Position numbers and translations under genes: made by a program
Assembly (NCBI RefSeq): GCF_003287275.1
Contig: NZ_QEVW01000009.1
Coordinates: forward strand, 310,001-374,000
Direction: 5' to 3'
DNA: 64,000 nucleotides
Source of the DNA: Paenibacillus taichungensis
Lineage (GTDB): Bacteria > Bacillota > Bacilli > Paenibacillales > Paenibacillaceae
In this document: positions 17,489 to 26,536 of the stretch, piece by piece
Numbering within the stretch: the first letter of the stretch is position 1
Layout of the letters: every line of letters begins with the position of its first letter
Notes under the pieces: generated by a model
Database searches by the model: none
Seen by the model: the letters and a program-made list of their open reading frames with translations, nothing else
What the model was told of the DNA's origin: nothing

Positions 17489-17606
17489 AATCCTTTTCAA
17501 AGGTGACATGAGAGATTTAGTTAAGCCCTGACATTGGATTCACCTAGCCAATCCTGTACAATGAATAACGACAAAAACAACGGTAGATTAAGGATGGATC
17601 AGCACG

Positions 17607-18359
17607 ATGAGAATTATCATATCACCAGCTAAAAAGATGAAGATTGATACCGATCTTATGGCTATTGCGCAGATGCCGCAGTTTATAAAAGAGTCAGAAC
17701 AGCTACTCAGTCTGCTTCAAAAGTTAACCTATGACGAACTCAAAGCGATGTGGAAGTGTAACGATGCAATCGCCGAACAGAACGTGGAGCGGATTCGAAA
17801 TATGAATATAAAAGCAAATCTTACGCCAGCCATATATTCCTACGAGGGCATTCAGTATCAATATATGGCTCCAGGTGTTTTTCAACATGAGGAACTGGCG
17901 TATCTTCAGCAGCATTTACGCATATTATCCGGTTTTTATGGCATGTTACGCCCTTTGGATGGGGTTACCCCTTATCGGTTGGAGATGCAGGGCAAGCTGC
18001 AAGGTCCAGGTTTCAAATCTCTCTATCAATTCTGGGGCAGCAAATTGGCAGATCAGCTTCAAGAGGAAAGCAACTGTATTCTGAATCTGGCTTCCAGAGA
18101 GTATAGCAAAAACATCACTCCTTTTTTGAGCGAGGAAACCCGCTTTATCACTTGTGTATTTGGACAAATGGTTGATGGTAAGCTTGTTGAAAAGGCAACC
18201 CGGGCCAAAATGGCCAGAGGTGAGATGGTGCGATATATGGCAGAGCGTAAGATTACAGATGTGAAGGATATCAGAAGCTTTGATCGGTTAGGTTTTGCTT
18301 TCTCGGAAGAGAAGTCGGATGAAGGGAATTATGTATTTATATATTCAGAGGGGAGATAG
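17607..18359 (+). CDS. yaaA: Peroxide stress protein YaaA (DUF328)
   Basis: 250 residues, full length for the family. The N-terminus MRIIISPAKKM is diagnostic; the conserved YSYEGIQYQ, LSGFYGMLRPLDGVTPYRLEM and NLASREYSK blocks follow. In E. coli the homologue limits iron and oxidative damage to DNA. Single gene, 215 bp after the SPFH gene. No PerR or Fur box was recognised upstream. Confidence 0.92.
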   Translation: MRIIISPAKKMKIDTDLMAIAQMPQFIKESEQLLSLLQKLTYDELKAMWKCNDAIAEQNVERIRNMNIKANLTPAIYSYEGIQYQYMAPGVFQHEELAYLQQHLRILSGFYGMLRPLDGVTPYRLEMQGKLQGPGFKSLYQFWGSKLADQLQEESNCILNLASREYSKNITPFLSEETRFITCVFGQMVDGKLVEKATRAKMARGEMVRYMAERKITDVKDIRSFDRLGFAFSEEKSDEGNYVFIYSEGR

Positions 18360-18973
18360 CTAGGTTGTACAACGTTGCTATTTTTAATAGTGGTAGTCAT
18401 CAAGCCAGTTCGTTTATGAGCTGGTTTTATCTTGTCGCCTAACTCAGTTTTATTAATTGATCTGAGTAATAATTTAGGAGTGCAGTACGGAAGAAAAGCA
18501 TTAGTTCCTAAAAAAGGTATTTTTATATAAAAGGGTTCTTTTGAATTAAAATACATAATGAACGCAACAGTGGAAAATGAAGATATACCGAAAACTTGGT
18601 ATCCACGTACAGATGTTTGTAATACCGCTCTTTTTGAATTATTGTGTTTTAGAATATTGCTAATGCTTTTGATGAGTATCCTATTAACAAAAAAACTGAA
18701 CAAAAATTTATAAAGATGAGCAAGGGACCGTTCTTGTTGCCTTGATTGATTGGATGCTTCTATGATCCCAAACAAGTGAGATGCTTTTTTGTAAATATGA
18801 TTAAAAAGTTGAATTTTTCTTGCGCCACAAGAGTCGGTTTAATATTTCATATGTAAAAGTTGAGTAATAAAATGTGCCTAACTAGATTTTTTACAGATGC
18901 GAGATGGTAATAAATAGGATAGTATAAAGAATGAAAGAAAAGTTCCAATCATCTTTAAGCTACAGGGGGCATT
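18360..18973. other. AT-rich intergenic stretch before the SIR2-NB-ARC gene
   Basis: No convincing gene. The beginning has short imperfect hairpins (around 18359-18390) that may end the yaaA transcript. The rest is AT-rich without recognised repeats, tRNA or integrase remnants. The promoter and ribosome site (CTACAGGGGGC) of the following gene lie at its right end. Confidence 0.5.
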
Positions 18974-21900
18974 ATGAAACAGCAAATTATTGAGGCCATT
19001 AAAGAAAACAAACTATTATTGTTCATAGGCGCAGGATTTTCTCAGCCATTGAATTTTCCGAGTTGGAACGGGCTTATAAGCTTAGTATTGAAAGGGTTAG
19101 CATCAGAGGACGATAAATATAAGAGACTAGAAGACGTATTAGATACTGGTTTGTTCACCTCCTTAGAAGTATTGGACAAAATCAAAGACAAAAAGAAACA
19201 GGTATATGAAGTATTGTATCGTGAAATAGACAAGTCGCTGGATGGACTGAATCTTGAACTTCATCAAAAAGTAGGTAAAGTCTCCTCTAAAATCATTACA
19301 ACTAACTATGACCGATTGCTCGAAACAGCGACAAATTTTAGAAAGGTTGTGTTTGACAATACTTTTCATATAGCGAATTTGCAAGACAAAGAAAATTTCC
19401 TGCTCAAATTGCATGGTTGCATAGAGAATCCAGAAAAATGTATTTTGTTTCAGGACGATTATGACCAATTGTATAAGGAGACAGCTGCGATTGAAAAGCT
19501 TAAAAATCTTGTCGCCGATCATACAATTCTTTTTATTGGATTCAGCTTGTCTGACGAATACGTTAAGAAGCAGTTTGAATACATTCATGCAATTTACAAA
19601 GGATTCTCTAGACAACATTACTATCTGACCGTAGAAAGTAATGCAAGTGAGATGCACGGAGTGCACCCTATTCTCCTAAATAATTGGAGTGAATTAGGTC
19701 CCTTTCTGGACAGTCTAATTGAAATTAAAGGAGCTTCAAGCCAAATTAGTGGAGCATCAGAAACTATAGTTGGCAATATAGCTCCAGCGCTTCCGTCTTT
19801 AATAGTCAAAGAAGTGTCAATTGCGTTGTTAATGGCCGCTCCTATTGACCAGGAGAATAAGCCATATTTTGAGAAGGTGACTAAGCACCTTGCTAAATTC
19901 AAGGTTACCATTGAGTGCTTCTACTTTTCTCTTGAGGTTTTAAGAAATTTGGAGGGATTCAACTATATTATCATTCTATCTCAGACAGTGAAGGATAAAA
20001 TTGTTATTGAAGATCAGTACCTAAAGAGTAAACTGATTACATTAGAGGAGATAGAGGAAAATCTGATTTCGGATCTTCTAAAGGGCATATTTATCTTTAC
20101 CGATAAGAAAACACAAATGACGACCCCGTCAATATCTATTCCATTGGCAGTCTTGTGGGAGACAGACTTAAGTAGCGTGTTCTTTAAGTTGTTTCAAAGG
20201 AAAACATTGAATAATTTCATAAACGGATTTATCGTAAATCTAGAAAAGTTTGATTTAAACTTGGTGGAAAAGGGGAATTCGAAAGTTGTAACACGAATTG
20301 ACGAATCAAAACAAATTCTATCTGAAAATATTGATGCTAAAAATCTAGTTAATTTCGTTGGCCGCAAAACAGATATGGAGGATATTACGAGAAAAGTAAT
20401 TGATACCAATAAGCAAGTTTTGACCATTAAAGGATCAGGTGGTATTGGAAAAACTACTACAGTTAAAAAAATCGCCATAGAACTATTTGAGAGAGGGTTC
20501 TATCTAGATGGAATTTATTTTATTGACTGTGAGTTCATCACACACTATAAATCTTTTGAATATAAGGTTGCACAATGTTTTGGTATTGAGAGTACAATTA
20601 ATCTTAAAGAACATATTTTGCAAAATAACATTGAACTCGATGCCGTAATTATTATGGATAATTTCGAGACATTGCTTTATATAAAAGAAAGGGATGAAGT
20701 CAAAGCTCTTGTTGCTTTTTTATGTGATTATGTAAACATAGTTATAACATCTAGAGAATGGGTTCAATTGGAATTTGAGGAACGACATGAGATGAGAGCT
20801 TTTACAAATGAAGAAGCGTTTGAGTTGTTTGGAAAGTACTACAAATCGTCATTGAACACAGAAGAGATTAAAATACTCAAAGAGGACATATTGGGAAAAC
20901 TGTTGAATAACAATCCTCTGGCAATCAAGATAACAGCCAGAAATCTCCCTAAGTCCAAAAACATGGCCGTTCTGAAGAAAGATCTTGAGGAGGATTTCTT
21001 TAACATTACGAAGGATGACTACGAGGATATTTTTGACGACGAGACTGATTCTAATATTGAACGTTCGAAGTCACTCTACCAGTCCATAGCTTATTCTTAC
21101 AAAAGTCTGAAAGTTAATGAAAAGCTGTTGTTTGAATTGCTTTACTTATTTCCGGATGGTATCCACATGAACAATATAAAAAATTTTTTTTCACAAAGCG
21201 ATTATAAGCGTGATTCCAAAAAGGTTACCGATCGTGAGATTACTTCATTAGAAAACAAATCGTTGATCGAAATCAACAGGGGGTTTATTAAATTACAATC
21301 AATTATAGGAAGGTTTGCCGAGCATCAGTTTGTTAAGAGGTCGGAGGAAGAAAAAGTTGATTTTTATAAACGAGCTTTTTATTATATGAATTTTCTAGGT
21401 AAGATGCTTTATAAAATGTATCATGCTGATCGAACACTTGGATTAAAAATCTTTGACCAAAACGTTGAGAACTTTATTAAAAGTTACAGTTATATAACTG
21501 CCTTTGACGATGATCAAGATGAGAAGATACAATTTATAGTAATAACTTATCAAATGTTTGACTTAATCCACCAAACTCAGCAATTTAGTGATAAAATCGA
21601 AAAAATAAAACATCATTTTGACGTGGCAAAGTCGAATGTTTTATTTGAGGTTATAGTAGCAAATGCTAAATATAATGAAGGTGATTTTGAGGAAGGGTAC
21701 AATAGATTAAAGAAATCGGTCTCAATTGAAGAAATGTATAAACTTGATCATACTGTTGAATTGGAGAAGGATATTGTTAATTTAGCGCTTGAAATCTATA
21801 TGTACAGTAATGTGAATGAAGTTAGAAAGTTTGTAAAAGAAAGCAATTTCCATAACCAGTGGAATATAATTCGATTATTATTTTACTCGGGGGAATATGG

Positions 21901-22483
21901 GAAGATAGAAGAATTACTGATTTCAAACAGAAAAAAGATTTCTCCATTTACATTAATGGAAATGAAGTTAAACACGAATAAATTGGAATATGATGAGTTG
22001 GAAACCGTTATAAGTAATAGTTTCTATAGAAAAGAATATACACAATTGATGCAAATTCATTACATTAAAGCAAAAATGATAAAATTAGATAAGAAAACTA
22101 TAAATAGACTAGTTGTTACAGATAGATACACCTCGGGTCTTAAATCCTTAATGCTAGCTTTCATAGAGACAGATGAAAAGAAAACTATCAATTTTTATGA
22201 GAACGCGATCCATGATTTACAGTCGATTCGTTATTATTATACTGAAGCGATCTATTACTATTCTAAATTTCTACTCAATAACGGTTTAGACGAGGAAAAG
22301 AATTGGTTTAACAAAGGTCTATTACTTGCAGAACAGAATCATTATAGTTTTCTTCATCATAAATTTAATTGTCTACTTGAAGGACTTGAATTACCCTATA
22401 TTGAATCTCAGTATATTTTGTCTGAGATGTTCCAGCTTGATAGCATTATTGGCCTAAATAAATATACTGATATCGAACCATAA
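18974..22483 (+). CDS. SIR2 - unknown domain - NB-ARC - helical repeat protein, probable antiphage defence
   Basis: 1169 residues. Residues ~5-250 form a SIR2-like NADase domain: GAGFS (19-23), TTNYD (109-113, with Asn111 and Asp113), LHG with His147, and GFS (189-191). Residues ~265-470 are an alpha/beta domain I do not recognise (SIALLMAAPIDQE, YIIILSQTV, GIFIFTD). Residues ~475-800 form an NB-ARC/STAND ATPase: P-loop GSGGIGKTT (487-495, Lys493), Walker B IIMDN (Asp562), ITSRE sensor, NNNPLAI in the GxP position, then a winged-helix-like part. The rest is charged and helical, TPR-like, suited to ligand sensing. The architecture matches Avs/NLR-like proteins that deplete NAD on phage detection. 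The gene stands alone, is much more AT-rich than the flanks, and was probably acquired horizontally. Confidence 0.82.
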   Translation: MKQQIIEAIKENKLLLFIGAGFSQPLNFPSWNGLISLVLKGLASEDDKYKRLEDVLDTGLFTSLEVLDKIKDKKKQVYEVLYREIDKSLDGLNLELHQKVGKVSSKIITTNYDRLLETATNFRKVVFDNTFHIANLQDKENFLLKLHGCIENPEKCILFQDDYDQLYKETAAIEKLKNLVADHTILFIGFSLSDEYVKKQFEYIHAIYKGFSRQHYYLTVESNASEMHGVHPILLNNWSELGPFLDSLIEIKGASSQISGASETIVGNIAPALPSLIVKEVSIALLMAAPIDQENKPYFEKVTKHLAKFKVTIECFYFSLEVLRNLEGFNYIIILSQTVKDKIVIEDQYLKSKLITLEEIEENLISDLLKGIFIFTDKKTQMTTPSISIPLAVLWETDLSSVFFKLFQRKTLNNFINGFIVNLEKFDLNLVEKGNSKVVTRIDESKQILSENIDAKNLVNFVGRKTDMEDITRKVIDTNKQVLTIKGSGGIGKTTTVKKIAIELFERGFYLDGIYFIDCEFITHYKSFEYKVAQCFGIESTINLKEHILQNNIELDAVIIMDNFETLLYIKERDEVKALVAFLCDYVNIVITSREWVQLEFEERHEMRAFTNEEAFELFGKYYKSSLNTEEIKILKEDILGKLLNNNPLAIKITARNLPKSKNMAVLKKDLEEDFFNITKDDYEDIFDDETDSNIERSKSLYQSIAYSYKSLKVNEKLLFELLYLFPDGIHMNNIKNFFSQSDYKRDSKKVTDREITSLENKSLIEINRGFIKLQSIIGRFAEHQFVKRSEEEKVDFYKRAFYYMNFLGKMLYKMYHADRTLGLKIFDQNVENFIKSYSYITAFDDDQDEKIQFIVITYQMFDLIHQTQQFSDKIEKIKHHFDVAKSNVLFEVIVANAKYNEGDFEEGYNRLKKSVSIEEMYKLDHTVELEKDIVNLALEIYMYSNVNEVRKFVKESNFHNQWNIIRLLFYSGEYGKIEELLISNRKKISPFTLMEMKLNTNKLEYDELETVISNSFYRKEYTQLMQIHYIKAKMIKLDKKTINRLVVTDRYTSGLKSLMLAFIETDEKKTINFYENAIHDLQSIRYYYTEAIYYYSKFLLNNGLDEEKNWFNKGLLLAEQNHYSFLHHKFNCLLEGLELPYIESQYILSEMFQLDSIIGLNKYTDIEP

Positions 22484-22701
22484 AAATTAAGATAATTGGA
22501 ACAATTCTAAACAGTCCTTCTGAGGAGTTTGTTTCTTCAACACGGAAGAGCGTTAAAGCAAGTTAAATGAACTGTATACTCACGTTTTATTGTAGTAACA
22601 AATTAACTGATAGATCTTAACTAACTACCTTAGTGAATTTTCCGCTAAAATCCAATATGAGTTCTTCTCTTAGGGTACAATCTTCGTGAGGTGACCTTAC
22701 T

Positions 22702-22983
22702 ATGAAGGAAAACATGTCAAACCTGATCGAAGATTTGTTTCACGGAAACCTGCGGTTGGACGAATCGATTCATCCTGAGCAGGCCGAGTATCAAGAGATC
22801 AATCGCCAAATATCGGACATGATGCAGATCTACAAAACAACTCTCACAGATACAGAATACGATGCTTTGGAGCAACTGATCGACTTGATCGGACAGTCCA
22901 CATCCATGTATGTAGAAGCAGCGTTTGAGCAAGGTTTTCGTACAGGTGGTAAACTCATCATTGAGGTTTTATGCAAACCGTGA
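22702..22983 (+). CDS. DUF6809-like small protein
   Basis: 93 residues, helical and acidic, no membrane segment. It opens LIEDLFHGNLRLDES and contains a YDALEQLIDLIGQSTSMYVEAAFEQGFRTGGKLIIE block seen in small Paenibacillus proteins (DUF6809, by memory of the family). GAGGTGA precedes the ATG. Function unknown. Convergent with the pectate lyase gene, with a shared terminator between them. Confidence 0.7.
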   Translation: MKENMSNLIEDLFHGNLRLDESIHPEQAEYQEINRQISDMMQIYKTTLTDTEYDALEQLIDLIGQSTSMYVEAAFEQGFRTGGKLIIEVLCKP

Positions 22984-23026
22984 GTATGTATCAATCCATA
23001 AGTCAACAGGGTATGCAGCAACTCAA

Positions 23027-23077
23027 AAATCCCCTTCTCCAACACCAGCAATTCGGCTGGCATAGGGAAGGGGATTT
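23027..23077. terminator. Bidirectional terminator between convergent genes
   Basis: AAATCCCCTTC (23027-23037) pairs with GAAGGGGATTT (23067-23077). On the minus strand the 3' side runs into TTTTT. Confidence 0.8.
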
Positions 23078-23155
23078 CATGTTTAATCCGTTTCTTTTAC
23101 TCTGCATGTGCGCTGAACACACATGTCTTACTCTAACTCCAAACTACACTACCGC

Positions 23156-24517
23156 TTACCGCGCCCCAATATTCGTACCCGATGGCGTACCCGAGCCGAT
23201 CAAATCACTGCCTGTGGCAAGCTTCAGAAAGTTGCCCAGGACAGGCGTTCCGTCCGCGCTGCGCGTTACCGAAGGCACGAGAGAGACAAAGTCGGCTGCG
23301 CTGGAGAGCAGGCCTTTGTCGTTGACGCTTTTTTTGTTTTTCCACCAGACGTTGGTACTGCTGACGTCGGTTCCGCTGGTTTTGTCGCTGGCGCCGCCTT
23401 CAAAGGACAGGTTGTTGGTGAAAATGTGTGTGCCTACATCAAAGGCGAAGTTGCTTTGACCATTTTGCCAGGATGTATTATTTTTCATCTGAATTGAACC
23501 TGGGTTGCTGTTATAGGTGAAGCCGTGCTTTTTATTTTGAAAAGCAATACTGTTCTCGACAATGTGATTCACCGCGATTTTCTCGCCTCCCAGCTTGAAG
23601 CCGTTACCGTCACTGTTGGAGGTGGATGTACCATCCGAAGTCTGCCCGTTGTGATGGGCGATGCTGTTACGGATCGTGACGACGCCAATGGCGCCTGTGT
23701 CGGTTTTGCTATAGAGATCCCAGCCGTCATCCACATTATAGGCAGCGATACAACCATCGAACAGGTTGCCCGGGCCTACCGTCAATTTGGCAGCGAATCC
23801 GTCGGCATCCTCTCCATCATCCGGATCATAGTTATCATGGGAATACGAACGAATAATCTCATTATAGGCAGGCCACTCACTCTTGGCAGCAGTAGAGGCA
23901 TAACGACCGAGCTGGATGCCAGTATCCCGGTTATGATGAGCTTCGATCTGTTCCAGGCGGTTGTAGCTGCCCCCGATAAAGATACCGTTGTCGCCCGCAC
24001 CCTTCACTTCAAGCCCTTTGACGAGCCAGTAGTCTCCGAACATTTGCAGCCCGCGATTGGTGGAAGCGAATGCTTGGGCTGAGAAATCAAAGACAGGCTT
24101 TTCCGATCCGTACGCCACCAGATTTTTGCGCTGTCCAGATGTACCACTATTGCCTCGTTCAATCGTAACCGTTTCCGAGAAGTTGTAGGTGCCGCCGCGC
24201 AGATATATCGTTTTGCCCGGTGCGATTTGTGTCAGCGCGTTAGCCAGTGACGTAGGACTCGCGAGGGTTCCGGAATTGCTAGCCGAGCCGCCAGGAGCGA
24301 CATATAGATCACCTGCAGCGAGTGCGGTGCTAGACACAGCAACGGATTCTGCGGGATTTTGCAAGCTGCTCTCGATCAGTTCTTCGGCACCAGCCGATCC
24401 ACCACCAATCAATAATAGAGGGAACGCGGCGCTCAGACAGATATGGGCCATTTTCGATTTCAGTGAACGTTCAGTTCGTGCATGGACATGAGTAGATGCA
24501 GACGAGAATAATTTCAT
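23156..24517 (-). CDS. Secreted pectate lyase, PL9-type beta-helix
   Basis: 453 residues from ATG 24517, which has AGGAGG nine bases upstream; the frame extends further 5' without a site. N-terminal signal sequence with a long charged n-region (hydrophobic core AHICLSAAFPLLLIGG, then AGAEE). The mature part starts LYVAPGGSASNSGTLASPTS and continues as a right-handed parallel beta-helix. Asp-rich DPDDGEDADGFAAK and VDDGWDLYSK are the likely calcium ligands, and the Lys in GNGFKLGG is at the place of the PL9 catalytic base. It cleaves polygalacturonate by beta-elimination outside the cell. A perfect cre site 64 bp upstream of the start suggests CcpA repression. Confidence 0.88.
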   Translation of the reverse strand: MKLFSSASTHVHARTERSLKSKMAHICLSAAFPLLLIGGGSAGAEELIESSLQNPAESVAVSSTALAAGDLYVAPGGSASNSGTLASPTSLANALTQIAPGKTIYLRGGTYNFSETVTIERGNSGTSGQRKNLVAYGSEKPVFDFSAQAFASTNRGLQMFGDYWLVKGLEVKGAGDNGIFIGGSYNRLEQIEAHHNRDTGIQLGRYASTAAKSEWPAYNEIIRSYSHDNYDPDDGEDADGFAAKLTVGPGNLFDGCIAAYNVDDGWDLYSKTDTGAIGVVTIRNSIAHHNGQTSDGTSTSNSDGNGFKLGGEKIAVNHIVENSIAFQNKKHGFTYNSNPGSIQMKNNTSWQNGQSNFAFDVGTHIFTNNLSFEGGASDKTSGTDVSSTNVWWKNKKSVNDKGLLSSAADFVSLVPSVTRSADGTPVLGNFLKLATGSDLIGSGTPSGTNIGAR

Positions 24518-24580
24518 TACGCAAACCTCCTTAGTATTTGGGAAATGAAGTCCTAGAGGACACAGGTCCATGGTAAATGT

Positions 24581-24594
24581 TGTAAACGTTATCA
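24581..24594. promoter_or_regulatory. Catabolite-responsive element (cre) upstream of pectate lyase
   Basis: TGTAAACGTTATCA fits the cre consensus TGWAARCGYTWNCW at every position. It lies 64 bp upstream of the pectate lyase start on the minus strand, placed for CcpA repression when preferred sugars are present. Confidence 0.75.
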
Positions 24595-25133
24595 TCAATA
24601 ATCATTTGATCAGATTATTTTGGATGTGGGCAAGAAGGGGGCTAAGAGGGCATGAGTCATCGGGAGTGATAATCCATTGTTCAGGTCTATCATTTGAATT
24701 CAACAGTTTATCGGCTTAATTGAACTCAGTTTCCCCTGTTTTGCTAACAGGGGTTGACTTTAGTTAGTGTACATACACAGGATTTAACCAAAGCAGTTGA
24801 TGACAAAAGGATATCGATTCTTAGAAGGTCCCAGCTATGTGCGTACCTTAAACACTTTCTATCTGAGCTTTAATCATATGATGTGCTATAAATTATTGAT
24901 GCGTAAGTCGTCTGTTAAACAAAATTAATCTACCAGATTATTACATAAAGGTTCCTTGTACCTATATAACTGGTTATCCAAATTATGATAAAATATAATC
25001 AACAAATGGAAAATCATAAAAGAATTTATTTGTACCTCTACATAGGCAATATTCTCAGAGAAGCTAATTGCGATATGAAATGCTGGCCAGCGTTCATATA
25101 TATCTTAATTAAAGAGGATGGAGGTTTTATATT
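24595..25133. other. AT-rich intergenic stretch
   Basis: No gene seen. It holds a perfect CCCCTGTT/AACAGGGG hairpin (24733-24740 with 24746-24753) without a clear T tract on either strand. The right end carries the GGAGG site (25120-25124) for the next gene. Confidence 0.5.
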
Positions 25134-25898
25134 TTGAAGAAAAAGAAGTTGTTTGTTACTTTATTTCTTAGTGCATTTTTAGCATTCAGTCTAAGTGGAT
25201 CGGTATTAGCTGAACAAGATGAAGCGCCTAAAGATCAAATAAGTATTAATAAATATACAAGTTTTGGATCTTTATCATACGAAGACGCCAATCAGAAAGT
25301 GTTCACTTTAACTGATAGAGAAAGTTTGGATCAACTCATCGCTGATGAAGAAATTGAGGTACCTGATGGCTATCAACTTACTTCTATAAATACAACAGTT
25401 CTTTATACAGAACCAGCTATTAACTATAATACGAATAGAATAGTTGATAATCCCGGAGACTCTATTGTTACACCAATGACGTCTTTTATCGTAAAATGGA
25501 TAAGTAATGTAAGAACAATAGGAGACCGTTATTATGCAGATCAACCGTTATACAGTGATTGGTTCGAAGGCCCATTGCCAGATGGTTTTACGTATACTTT
25601 AAAAAACGTTGTTAATTCCGGATACAGTAGCAAATTTGGATTTAGCGCTAAGGAGGTTTCTGCCGAAGTTGGGTTTAATGCCTCAACAGGCCATGAAATT
25701 TCTAGAAACTTTAGAACTGAATCCGTTGCCAGTAATAAGAAATTAAACGTTAAGATTTTTACGAATTATTCGGTAAGACAGTTTGATGAGAATCGTTACT
25801 TGCAATCCGGAGGAGTAAAAGGGCCGACCAGTACAGAAAGCGGATCAGCTTGGAGGCCTGTAGGTTACATTGTTCAACAGCAGCAATATACAAAGTAA
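25134..25898 (+). CDS. Secreted protein of unknown function
   Basis: 254 residues from a TTG start with GGAGG nine bases upstream. A clean Sec signal peptide (KKKKLFVTLFLSAFLAFSLSGSVLA, cleavage after VLA near residue 26) leads into a mature domain of alternating polar/hydrophobic beta-strand pattern. The region KFGFSAKEVSAEVGFNASTG followed by HEISRNF, and SGSAWRPVGYIV near the end, recall beta-rich secreted toxins or bacteriocin-like proteins, but no family is recognised. No cysteines, so no disulphides. AT-rich. A strong hairpin separates it from a two-helix membrane protein gene; I wonder about a toxin-immunity pair, without direct evidence. Confidence 0.6.
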   Translation: MKKKKLFVTLFLSAFLAFSLSGSVLAEQDEAPKDQISINKYTSFGSLSYEDANQKVFTLTDRESLDQLIADEEIEVPDGYQLTSINTTVLYTEPAINYNTNRIVDNPGDSIVTPMTSFIVKWISNVRTIGDRYYADQPLYSDWFEGPLPDGFTYTLKNVVNSGYSSKFGFSAKEVSAEVGFNASTGHEISRNFRTESVASNKKLNVKIFTNYSVRQFDENRYLQSGGVKGPTSTESGSAWRPVGYIVQQQQYTK

Positions 25899-25910
25899 CT
25901 ATTTATCTCT

Positions 25911-25954
25911 CCCTGCAAACAAGGAAAAGTTCTCAGCCTTGTTTGCAGGGTTTA
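25911..25954 (+). terminator. Strong hairpin after the secreted protein gene
   Basis: Perfect 14-bp stem CCCTGCAAACAAGG (25911-25924) / CCTTGTTTGCAGGG (25937-25950), then TTTAAA. The short T run suggests partial termination, allowing some read-through into the next gene. Confidence 0.7.
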
Positions 25955-25982
25955 AACGAATTTGTCATAAGGGAGTTTTACT

Positions 25983-26225
25983 ATGAGTAGACGATCTATT
26001 GGACTAGGGTTAATTATTGCCTCAAGCCTGTTTATCGGTTTGAATTTAATTTCAAATTCAATATTAATGTCAGGTACAGATGAATATCAGATGTTGCAAA
26101 TAATATCTACGGAATTCACTTCGAAGATAGGTATTGTTTTGGGGTTAATTTTATTTGTTCTTGGTCTAGTTTATTTAATAATAGCTGAGGTATTTAAAAA
26201 TTCCAAAAGAGAAGATCATGATTAG
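25983..26225 (+). CDS. Small membrane protein, two helices
   Basis: 80 residues with two hydrophobic segments (~6-28 and ~49-70), a short polar loop (MSGTDEYQMLQIISTEFTSK) and a charged tail KNSKREDHD. AAGGGAG precedes the ATG. Not recognised. It follows the secreted protein gene across a hairpin and shares its AT-rich composition; a link such as immunity or export is speculative. Confidence 0.55.
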   Translation: MSRRSIGLGLIIASSLFIGLNLISNSILMSGTDEYQMLQIISTEFTSKIGIVLGLILFVLGLVYLIIAEVFKNSKREDHD

Positions 26226-26492
26226 GGCCGGATATTTCAATAAATTACTCCAATACAACACTGCCAAAATAAGCAGTTAATAACAGAACTGAGAGGATAA
26301 AAATTACATAATTTAACTCAGGGATGTCATCTTTGGATCAGAGGAGAACGAGTCTTCCAACCTAGGAAAGGAAGATAATGGTTCACTAACTAAGACTTGT
26401 ACATAAATTATCTGATACAAAAGATGTTGATATCAAAAATGCAGGTTTAAAAATTCCTTGAATTCATATATAACAAAAAAATTGTTGTAGGG
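26226..26492. other. Intergenic stretch with nothing recognised
   Basis: AT-rich, several stops in all frames, no repeat or regulatory motif that I could identify. Confidence 0.5.
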
Positions 26493-26536
26493 AAGTCAGC
26501 GACCACGTTTAATTACGCAGCCGCTGGCTTTTTTCT
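26493..26536 (+). terminator. Terminator between convergent genes
   Basis: AAGTCAGCG (26493-26501) pairs with CGCTGGCTT (26522-26530, one wobble), followed by T residues on the plus strand. Ends transcription from the small membrane protein gene and faces the end of the catalase gene. Confidence 0.75.

Noticed and set aside
18329..18775. 148-codon minus-strand frame between yaaA and the SIR2 gene
   Set aside because: Overlaps the end of yaaA, no good ribosome site and no recognisable domain; AT-rich DNA gives such frames by chance.
18360..22701. Integrated element with att sites around the SIR2-NB-ARC gene
   Set aside because: Composition suggests transfer, but I found no integrase, tRNA or flanking direct repeats to define an element.
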